The translations under genes were made by a program, and so were the position numbers. A DNA stretch of 64,000 nt from Singulisphaera sp. GP187 (GTDB lineage: Bacteria; Planctomycetota; Planctomycetia; Isosphaerales; Isosphaeraceae). The DNA is taken from positions 1,392,727-1,456,726 of the forward strand of contig NZ_FSRB01000002.1 of assembly GCF_900129635.1 (NCBI RefSeq), in the 5' to 3' direction. Within the stretch, counting starts at the first letter, position 1. Every line of letters starts with the position of its first letter. Positions 54,085-61,849 of this stretch are shown piece after piece. The notes beneath the pieces were generated by a model. That model did not search any database. It was not told the DNA's origin and saw only the letters and a list, made by a program, of their open reading frames with translations.

Positions 54085-55726
54085 GGTTGCCCTCCTTCGG
54101 GACGAGCGGTGTCCGGGTGCTCTCCTTCGACGCCAGCCAGGGCAACCAGCGGTGGTGGTTCCCATCCGGCGGCGGCTTCTGCCAGGCCGTCATCCTGGAG
54201 ATTCGTTTTCGCTCCACATAGTCGAGCAGTTGTTCCGTGGCGCGGAGGATGTTGAACCGGGCCAGTTGGAGGTTGTACCACTGGGTCCAACGATTGGCGT
54301 CGGCCTGGAGCAGGTTGACCCGTGCTCCGAGCACTTCGACCCAGATCGACTGCTTCTGCTCGTAAAGCCGTTCCAGCCGTTCCATTAACTCGTGGCGCAG
54401 CTTCAACTCGGCTTCGCCCAGTTCCCACTCGCGGATCGACTGCTGCCAGCGGTCCCAGGCATTGCCGGCGTCGACGGCCACCTCGATCAAGGCTTTCTCC
54501 AGCTCCAACTGCGATTGGACGACGTCGAGGCGGGCCTCTCGAATGCTCGACCAGAGGCCGATGTCGACGACCGGCAGGCCGTAGGACGAGCCGAAGATCG
54601 CGCCGAGGGTGATGCCGCCGTTTTTGGTGGGGGACGTGTTCTTGAAGCCGAGCTCGGCCGGCAATCGGCCCTCACCGAGCAGGCCCAACACGCTCCGCTT
54701 CTGCTGGAGTCGGGCGATCCGCAGTCCCACGAGGCGAATCCGCACGTCCACCCGTTGCTGCTTCGCCAGTTGGATGGCCTCTTCGCGTGAGCCGGGGAAA
54801 TCGGGCATCCAACGCAGGTCCACTTCATCGGGGTCGGCCAGGTCGAAGCCGTAGGACTCATCCAGCCGGATCGGGATGGCCCGCTCCTGTTGGGGGACGA
54901 GCAGTCGGCTCTGATGGAGGACGAGGGCCAGTTCGCGCTGGGTGATCCGCGCGTCCTTTTCCAGGTCGGCGAGCAGGACGCGTGCCTTGGTGTCGCTGAC
55001 GTGGGCCTCGGTGACCTCGACGTCATGCACCTGCTTCTCGCGGAGCTTGCGCTCCGTCAGCGCCAGGGTTTCCTCGGTCAGCTCCACTCCCAGTCGTGCG
55101 GTCCGGATGCCGTAATCGACCTGCTTGGCCTCATAGTAACCCTGGATCGCCAGCATCATCTGGGAGCGGCGGACCAGTTGTTCCATCAGCACCTTGGCGT
55201 GAATGCCTTCCTCGGCGATCGGCAAGGCGGTGATGTGGCCGGAGGGAGCGAGCGGAAAGTAAAGGTTGGCCCGGTTGAGCGCGGCTTGCTGGAGCCCGGG
55301 GCTGCCCTCGAGTAACGCACCGCCGGTGACGTCGGGCAGAATCATGACCTTGCCGGGACCACCCAACTGGTTGAAGGCCACGGCCAGTTGCGGGAGGTTG
55401 ACCAGCGGCACGAATTCCTTCAGCGCCTCGAAGCGGGCGACCGCGGCCGTTTGCACGGACACGTTGGCTTGCACCGTCTCCACGTTGGCCAGACTTTGGC
55501 GGATGGCGTCCTCCAGACGCAACGGGACGGGGGGCCGGACCGGCGACCCCTCGGTGGGAGGTGGAGGATGGGCCGCGCTCTCCGCTCCCGCCTCGGTTGT
55601 CATGGATTCGGCGGGCTGGGCTCGAAGGTTTGTCGTGGCACCAGCCAGCACGAGGATTGTCAGAAGCAGGGGCGCTGGCCGAGGACGGCACAACGTCCGA
55701 GTCGGTTTGGAGACAGTAGGTTTCAT
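54071..55726 (-). CDS. TolC-family outer-membrane efflux protein
   Basis: 551 residues; the frame is open to 55756 but the ATG at 55726 starts a signal peptide (PAPLLLTILVLAGATTNLRA). The fold shows two long coiled-coil halves (AIRQSLANVETVQANVSVQ, LELEKALIEVAVDAGNAWDR, LERLYEQKQSIWVEVLGARV) and a TolC-type C-terminal repeat. It forms the outer-membrane channel for the EmrAB-like pump. It lies directly downstream of the EmrA-like gene. Confidence 0.9.
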   Translation of the reverse strand: MKPTVSKPTRTLCRPRPAPLLLTILVLAGATTNLRAQPAESMTTEAGAESAAHPPPPTEGSPVRPPVPLRLEDAIRQSLANVETVQANVSVQTAAVARFEALKEFVPLVNLPQLAVAFNQLGGPGKVMILPDVTGGALLEGSPGLQQAALNRANLYFPLAPSGHITALPIAEEGIHAKVLMEQLVRRSQMMLAIQGYYEAKQVDYGIRTARLGVELTEETLALTERKLREKQVHDVEVTEAHVSDTKARVLLADLEKDARITQRELALVLHQSRLLVPQQERAIPIRLDESYGFDLADPDEVDLRWMPDFPGSREEAIQLAKQQRVDVRIRLVGLRIARLQQKRSVLGLLGEGRLPAELGFKNTSPTKNGGITLGAIFGSSYGLPVVDIGLWSSIREARLDVVQSQLELEKALIEVAVDAGNAWDRWQQSIREWELGEAELKLRHELMERLERLYEQKQSIWVEVLGARVNLLQADANRWTQWYNLQLARFNILRATEQLLDYVERKRISRMTAWQKPPPDGNHHRWLPWLASKESTRTPLVPKEGNHARP

Positions 55727-55749
55727 TGGCGTGTTTCTGGTCACTCCGT

Positions 55750-57048
55750 TTACCATTCCTGGGGGCTGTTTCGGACGTAACGCGCCGTATCGATCGTGAT
55801 CCGGGTCGACATACCGGGGCGGATCCGATTCTGAAAGTTCTCCTTGAGTCCGAACCGGATCCGTACCGGCAAGCGTTGGACGACGCGGACGAAGTTGCCC
55901 GTGGCGTTGTCCGGCGGGAATAAGGAGAAGACCGCGCCCGATCCGCCAGCGACGCTCTCGACCCAGCCCTCAAACGCCTGCTTGGAAATGGCGTCCACCG
56001 TGATCTTGACCGCCTGGCCGACCCGGACGTTGGGCATCTGTTGCTCGCGCAAGTTGGCGACGATCCAGACGTTGTCGAAGTCGAGCGGCACGATGCTGAG
56101 GAACGGGTCGTGGGCTTCAACCGTCTTGCCGACCTGGATCGTGCGACGGCTGATGACGCCGGCTCTAGGAGCGCGAATCAGGGTGTTGCTCAGGTTGAGC
56201 TTGGCCTGTCTCAGCTTGGCCTCGGCCAGGGCCTGCTGGTTGCGGAGGCCGAGGGCCGTGTCGGCGGCCACGGTGAGTTGCATTTGCTCGGCCTCGGCCC
56301 GGCCGACCGTGGCGTCGGTATTGGCCAGCGCCTTGCGGCTCTGTTCGAGGCGAACGCTCGCTTCCTGGAGCTGTAACTCGCTGGCCAGCACCTGGCGCTC
56401 GGTGCCCTTGATGTCACTCTGCAGCGATTCGACCTTGGCGATGGCCTCGCGGTAGGCGGCCTCGCGATTGTCGAACTCCTGCCCGGGCACGTCGCCGCTT
56501 TTGGCTAGATTTTTGAAACGATCGTAATAGTACTGAGCGTTGCGCTGGAGCGCCATGAGCCCTGGCATTCGCGCCTTCAGCGCGCCGAGCACTTCCTACT
56601 CTTTCTCGTGGAGCCGCGTATGCGTCTGCACGACCACGGTGGCGGCCTGAACCGCCTGCTCGGCCTCGGCTCGCTTGGCCTGTGCGGCGATCAGCATCGA
56701 TTTGCGGTCGTCCGTGGTGAAGTGCGTCGTGACGTCGGCGGCGTCGGCGGCATGTCCGGCCTGCTGATAATCGGCCAGTGCCTAATCCACTGCGATCTGA
56801 AACTCCACCGGGTTGATCTGCGCGATGGGGTCGCCTGGCTGAACGATCATGTTGTCATCGACGAACAGGGCGACCACCTGGCCGGTGACGTAGGAGGAGA
56901 TCGGCGTGATGTTGCCAACGACGTAGGCGTTGTCCGTGTACACTTCGGAGCGTGAATTCCACCCCCAGTGGAGCGAGACTCCGCCGGCGATCAGCCCCAC
57001 CAGGAGCAGGAACCATTGACGCCGGCCCGAGGTCCGTAAACGTGGCAT
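55750..57048 (-). pseudogene. EmrA/HlyD-type membrane-fusion gene with two in-frame amber codons
   Basis: One frame of 433 codons from the ATG at 57048 encodes a full EmrA-like protein: N-terminal membrane helix (WFLLLVGLIAGGVSLHWGW), a lipoyl-like piece (NITPISSYVTGQVVALFVDD), coiled coil, then LIRAPRAGVISRRTIQVG and a C-terminal barrel ending with NSPQEW. TAG stops interrupt at codons 89 (56784-56782) and 151 (56598-56596). The contexts VD*ALADYQQ and EKE*EVLGAL fit Gln codons (CAG to TAG) by eye. No frameshift is needed, and everything else is intact. It is a pseudogene, or needs amber readthrough. Confidence 0.85.
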
Positions 57049-57137
57049 GAATCCTTATCCAATTGATTGTTAAGGAGCTTGCGTTTCCCCCTATTCAGTC
57101 AAGGGGTCGATGCGCAATACGATCAATTTGCCTGAAT

Positions 57138-57146
57138 TGGTATAAT
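57138..57146 (+). promoter_or_regulatory. Extended -10 promoter-like sequence
   Basis: TGGTATAAT (TG-n-TATAAT) at 57138-57146 without a good -35. The ~900-base gap from 57049 to 57945 contains this site, a 15-bp inverted repeat (57809-57865) and only short frames that look non-coding. Confidence 0.35.
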
Positions 57147-57808
57147 TATCGCAAGGATGACAGCCGTTGATGGATGCGTTGGTTCGGGATTGGTCCGAGG
57201 CACGCGATCGCACCCGGGCCGTAATGCCCCTCCTCTTTTACGGTGGACAGCCTTCGACGTTGACGTTCGGCCTCGAATCAAAGCAACGCCAGGTGACTTA
57301 TGGCCCTGAGCACGCGAAAATCCCGGCTACCGAAGCGCCGGGTCGATCAAATGGCTCACGTCTTCGAATCCGACAGTTTCGTCAATGGCGGCATCGTCGC
57401 CACGCACTGAAAGCTTCTCAGCCAACGTGATTCGCTGAAACGGGGAGGCATCGGAGTGTTGCAGAGGCATCGATACTCAAGGCTTCGCACGATTACTTGT
57501 CGGCAACTGGGATCGATTTTTCCAATTTTATCGCCTTTGGCAATGATTTGGCAGTCGAGTTTTCGCTGATATCTTGAAATCCATGGAAAGCCAGATTCTT
57601 GGACCGCGATGGTGCTGCTGATGGAGTCGGTCGAGACCGAGTCTAACGTCGGCGATCAAGCCCATGGATTCATAATTGCGATGGCATGGATTGAGGTGGG
57701 ATGTTGATTTAAGTGCGACTTTGTAGCCCCGAAGGCGACGGTCGTCCCTTGCCCAGGGCGCAAGCCTTTGGAGAAAAGACAAGATTGAATCCGAATTGGT
57801 TTGAGTCG

Positions 57809-57865
57809 TCCCGAACGGGCGACTCTCAAATGCGTTGGCCGGCACCGACGGTCGCCCGTTCGGGA
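57809..57865. repeat. Perfect 15-bp inverted repeat with 27-base loop
   Basis: TCCCGAACGGGCGAC (57809-57823) and GTCGCCCGTTCGGGA (57851-57865) are exact reverse complements. It is the most conspicuous feature of the gap before the BBP7 gene; REP-like sequence or transcript-end structure is possible. Confidence 0.6.
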
Positions 57866-57945
57866 TTGTGAGATGCGTGTATTTGTTTTTGAATTCAGAT
57901 GCATTTAAGCTTTGTGTCTTAGGTGTAACAGGAATTCAAGCATTT

Positions 57946-59127
57946 TTAGTAGTTGAAGGTCGCTTGAAGGACGATGCCTTGCTGCCAGAGCTGGCCGACC
58001 GAAGGGGGGGTAGTGGCCGTCGAGGGCAGACTGTCCAAGGCCCAAAAACGCTCGTACTGGTAGCCCAGGAAAAATCGCGTGCTGCTGTTGCGCGAGGGTT
58101 GCCAGGTGGCGCCCGCCCGGATGTTGAGGATCGGCGTGTCTTGAGTGCCGAAGCGGCGGGTCTCGCCGGAGAGAGGTCGGCCGTCGGGGCCGAGCGTCGT
58201 GGAGCGGGTGAGGAACCCGATGTGGCTCCCGTCGAAGACGCTGGCAAAATCGGTCCGGAAATCGAGTGACCACCCTGAATTGCCGAGGTGGCGGACCAGA
58301 TCCAGCGCCGCATGCGGGCCGGCCCCGGCGATGTTGTTGTACTGTCTCGCTTGGAAGATGCCGTTGCCGGCCGCCGCTTGGCCGAACGGCTGGTTGAACC
58401 GTGAGTCGAAGAACATGAAGAGGGTACGAATCCCGAGCGTCCATTTCATGTCCCAGTCGGGCCCGAGGGAGAGCTCGCGGCTGTTGTAGTCGAAGTCGAT
58501 CATGTCGAAAGCGAGCCGGCTGTTCAGGGTCGAGGCCCCCTGCCCGCCTGGGCCACTCCCCCGCCCCTCGGTTCCCAGATGCCGATAGGCAACCAGGAAT
58601 TCGCCGAACCCCGAAGGGAGGCGATAACCGAGGAAAACACGCGGGGATACCGTCCAATCCAGCGGAGCGCTGGGAAGTGCCACAATGGTCGAGGTCTGGT
58701 TGGCCATTTGCGCCCGGTTCCTCACGGTCCCACTCAACCCGTTGAGGACGTGCGGCTTGAGGACTTGAAGCTCGATCCCGGAAAACCAGCCCGGTGATGG
58801 AAACTCGGGGCTGTCGAGCCGCGGGTCGCGGACGAAATAGGGGGCATCCACCCGGAGCATTCCCTCCAACGGGGATGGAGGTGGGGGCGGCGCGAACAGG
58901 GAGGCCGGCAGGTCGGCGGGCTTGGGTAACGCTTCGAGGACCCCGCCGCCAATCCCAGCGTCCCCCGCGGCGGGCAGAGGCTCAGGGAGAGCGTCGGGCG
59001 TGGTGAAGAGCCCTGGGCGATGGGCTGTGGCTTCGCCGGGAAGAGTCGACGAACGATCTTGCGCAAGTCCCACGTCGGAGAGCGCGAAAGCGACGGCGCC
59101 AGCCAGAAGTAGATGTGTCATTTTCAT
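57946..59127 (-). CDS. BBP7-family outer-membrane beta-barrel protein
   Basis: 393 residues with a signal peptide (LLAGAVAFALSDVGLAQ). The core has alternating aromatic strands: WFSGIELQVLKPHVL, SPRVFLGYRLPSGFGEFLVA, LGTEGRG, AALDLVRHLGNSGWSLDFRT and a C-terminal strand ending in phenylalanine-tyrosine (LQATFNY). This is the planctomycete BBP7 pattern. Its start overlaps the TolC-family lipoprotein stop by four bases (ATGA), so it may be an outer-membrane accessory of the metal pump. Confidence 0.87.
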   Translation of the reverse strand: MKMTHLLLAGAVAFALSDVGLAQDRSSTLPGEATAHRPGLFTTPDALPEPLPAAGDAGIGGGVLEALPKPADLPASLFAPPPPPSPLEGMLRVDAPYFVRDPRLDSPEFPSPGWFSGIELQVLKPHVLNGLSGTVRNRAQMANQTSTIVALPSAPLDWTVSPRVFLGYRLPSGFGEFLVAYRHLGTEGRGSGPGGQGASTLNSRLAFDMIDFDYNSRELSLGPDWDMKWTLGIRTLFMFFDSRFNQPFGQAAAGNGIFQARQYNNIAGAGPHAALDLVRHLGNSGWSLDFRTDFASVFDGSHIGFLTRSTTLGPDGRPLSGETRRFGTQDTPILNIRAGATWQPSRNSSTRFFLGYQYERFWALDSLPSTATTPPSVGQLWQQGIVLQATFNY

Positions 59128-61274
59128 GATGACAAACTCCTTGAACTTGCCGCGCTCGGGGGTCGCGCAAGGTCCGCCGCGTAAGGTGGTTCAGTGGGAC
59201 GCGACCCGCCAACGTGGGGCTGGCGAACCGGTGGCCCTGGCTTAGGGTTGCCGGCCGCCGGGCCTGGATCCGTCGCGTTTGAGAACGGGTCGGTCGCCCC
59301 CATCGTCGGCGGGATGGCGCTCCGATGGCCTAGCTTCAAGGGCATTGTTGGCGCGGGAGGGGGTGTCGCGCTCGCGTTCGGGACCGGCGTCGGGGAGGGT
59401 TGGCCTTCGCTCCGCGGAACGGCCCCATGAGGGTGAGGACATGGCAAGGGGTGTAACGCGTCGAAATCGGGTAACTGCGGCAGTTCCAGGGGTTTGCCCA
59501 GTTGGTACAGGTCGTCCGTCTGAATCAAGTTGGCCACGTTCACGACCGAGGTCCAGAGTGATCCCAGAACGCCCAGGTAGGCGTTGACGTCGGTGACGAG
59601 CACTTGCTGGGCCTGGACCAGGTCGCCGAAGGCCGCGGTCGGATCGATCTTCCGCCGTTCAAAGACGCCCCGGTAGTAGCGCACCTGGTCGGGCAGCACG
59701 TTGCGGCGGTAATACTCCACGGCAACCAGGTTGGCTTTGTAAGGGGCATAAGCCGCGGCGAGTCCGTTGGCTAGGGCGACCTCGACCTGGTGCGGTCCCT
59801 CGGCGGCTCGAACCAGGTTGGCGGAGGAGGCGCGGATGTTCCCCTGGTTCCTGTCCCAGATCGGAAACGGGATCCCGATCGTCAGGGCGTGGAAGTTCTG
59901 GAACGGAAAGACGGTGTTCTCTTTCCAGATGTCACCGCGGACCTCGACGTCGGGCACGGGCGTGACCTGGGCCAACTTGAGGTTGTAACGAGCTCCTTGC
60001 AGCGTGTTCCGCGCGGTGAGCACGTCCGTGTGATTGCGGAGAACATGGGCAAGGACGGCGTCATAGTCGTAGTGCGGGATGAGCCGATCGACCTGCCCTT
60101 CGACCGCGCTGAGTGGTAACTGCTTCAGGCCCATGTCCGCGACGAGCTGCTTCCAGGCAAACACCGAGTTGGCAATCGCTTGCTGATACCCGAGGCGGAC
60201 GATGAAGGCCTGGGACCGCAGGGCCGCCGGCTCGTGGCTGGCGGTGAACCCGCCCCCCAGCAGGTCGGCTTGGAGCCGGAAGATCTCGTCGGTGAAGTGG
60301 GCCAGCGCTTTGTTGACGCGGAGCGTTTCCCGGGTGACCAGGAGATTGTAGTAGTCCGTCCGGATCGTGGTGGCGAGGTCGAAGCGAGCGCGCCTGAGCG
60401 CCAGTTCCGCGTTCCGAAGATTCATCTGCGCCGCCGCGGTCTGAAGCTTCAGCTTGCCGCCGGTCTTGATCACCTGGTCGACGAAGACCCCCTGCGTGCC
60501 GGTGGCCGTGTTGTTGGCGTTGGGGCCGGCCTCGTAGCCAATCGTCGGGTTGGGATAGAGGCCCGCCTGTTGCAAGAGCCCCCTGGCCGCCTCGACGTCG
60601 GATGCGGCCTGACGAAGCGCCGGGGCGTTGGCGGCCGCGAGTTGCTGAAGGTCGGCGAGCGTATAGGGGCGGCCGTTCGGGCCGGGCAGTGGCACGGGCT
60701 CCTCGGCCAGTGGGGGTAACTGCGGAAAGAGCCTGGCGACGGCTTCTCCCCGCCCCGCCTGTTCGTCGGGGAGCTTGACAAGCGGTGTCTCCGCCCCCGG
60801 AATTTCCTTGGGGATCGCCAACTCGAATTTGCGGAGCGGCGGTGCCGTCTCGCCGGGGGGGGGCCTGTCAACCTGGGTGAAGGAGGTCCGAGCGACATCG
60901 TCGGGCTCCGAAGCGGAGCCCCGCCCATCATGGCGTGGAGTCGCGGTCCCCGGCGCCAGGGCGTCCCTCCCCGGTGGGGTGTCGCCTGGTTTGGGAACGG
61001 TGGCTGGCACCGCTCCGAACGGACTGGAGCCGCTGTCGGGCGGTGGCGAGGGGAGTGGCCGCTCTTGCCGCGGGGCACCGGCCGCCGCTGGTGGAGTCGC
61101 ACTCACCGGAGAAGGTGGGCCGTCGACCGATTTCGGAGCGGGAGCCGGCGCCACATCGAAGGGATGGGAGACGATGGTGGCCACGGAATTGTCAATCATC
61201 TGCAGGGGCGGCGTGTGACAGCCACTCATCAGCAGAAGAATCGAGACCAACATAGGCTCACGCATCGACTTCAT
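59124..61274 (-). CDS. TolC-family outer-membrane lipoprotein (CusC/CzcC-like)
   Basis: 716 residues. Signal peptide with lipobox (LLLMSGC near residue 19), a ~170-residue Pro/Ser-rich linker, then OEP domains: LADLQQLAAANAPALRQAAS, ARGLLQQAGLYPNPTIGYE, ETLRVNKALAHFTDEIFRLQ and ALTIGIPFPIWDRNQGNIRA. The latter is typical of CzcC/CusC partners. It ends with a further Pro-rich tail. It provides the outer channel for the adjacent RND pump. Confidence 0.9.
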   Translation of the reverse strand: MKSMREPMLVSILLLMSGCHTPPLQMIDNSVATIVSHPFDVAPAPAPKSVDGPPSPVSATPPAAAGAPRQERPLPSPPPDSGSSPFGAVPATVPKPGDTPPGRDALAPGTATPRHDGRGSASEPDDVARTSFTQVDRPPPGETAPPLRKFELAIPKEIPGAETPLVKLPDEQAGRGEAVARLFPQLPPLAEEPVPLPGPNGRPYTLADLQQLAAANAPALRQAASDVEAARGLLQQAGLYPNPTIGYEAGPNANNTATGTQGVFVDQVIKTGGKLKLQTAAAQMNLRNAELALRRARFDLATTIRTDYYNLLVTRETLRVNKALAHFTDEIFRLQADLLGGGFTASHEPAALRSQAFIVRLGYQQAIANSVFAWKQLVADMGLKQLPLSAVEGQVDRLIPHYDYDAVLAHVLRNHTDVLTARNTLQGARYNLKLAQVTPVPDVEVRGDIWKENTVFPFQNFHALTIGIPFPIWDRNQGNIRASSANLVRAAEGPHQVEVALANGLAAAYAPYKANLVAVEYYRRNVLPDQVRYYRGVFERRKIDPTAAFGDLVQAQQVLVTDVNAYLGVLGSLWTSVVNVANLIQTDDLYQLGKPLELPQLPDFDALHPLPCPHPHGAVPRSEGQPSPTPVPNASATPPPAPTMPLKLGHRSAIPPTMGATDPFSNATDPGPAAGNPKPGPPVRQPHVGGSRPTEPPYAADLARPPSAASSRSLSS

Positions 61275-61354
61275 TAGGGTCTCCGTACCCCCAAGGCCTC
61301 AGTTGATGCGGCCGTCGAGTCATGAATGGCCACTCGACTCGGCCGGAACGAAGC

Positions 61355-61600
61355 TCAACTCGCTTGGAGCTGATTCGAGTCCGTCAGGTCGGGGAGCTGC
61401 CAGCGGCTCAGGTAAGCCGCAAGCACCTCGTCGGCGATGGCTGACTGAGAGACCCGCCGCATGGCGGACTCGACACCGAGCCGCTGAGCCGTCTCGACGG
61501 CAAGATGAAGCGTCACCTTGACAGTCGCCGGACTTGCGGGCGAATCATGATTCTGGCCTGGCTTCTCGCCGTGTTGCTTTCCCGTCGCTTTTTGGCCCAT
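61355..61600 (-). CDS. Small RHH-like protein between efflux genes
   Basis: 81 residues from the ATG at 61600, seven bases after AAGGAGGT; the frame is open upstream to 61816 but that leader looks non-coding. The second half (TVKVTLHLAVETAQRLGVES, AIADEVLAAYLSRW) fits a ribbon-helix-helix: a strand then two helices. The N-terminus is basic and flexible. It could regulate the efflux operon or be an antitoxin-like DNA-binding protein. Confidence 0.7.
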   Translation of the reverse strand: MGQKATGKQHGEKPGQNHDSPASPATVKVTLHLAVETAQRLGVESAMRRVSQSAIADEVLAAYLSRWQLPDLTDSNQLQAS

Positions 61601-61849
61601 CTGTCTTACCTCCTTGCCGCTTTGCCGTCGTTCCTGCACCTCCCTATCGGCAGTCCGAGCGGACGGCTTCAGGAAATTTGGTTGAATTGTGCGGATTGTT
61701 GCGGATTTGGCGGTTCTGTTGAGCGGATGAGGAGGAACGAGCCAATGCATCCGAGAGCGGGCTTGGGGGCGGATGTTTGTGGTTTTACATGTATTGAATT
61801 TTTGATGTAATGGCAAAGCTCAGAGATGACTGGGCCGGGAACCGCGCGA

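Noticed and set aside
57167..57430. Plus-strand 87-residue frame in the gap between efflux operons
   Set aside because: It follows an extended -10-like site, but the start is poor, the end is Arg/His-rich and no family resemblance is visible.
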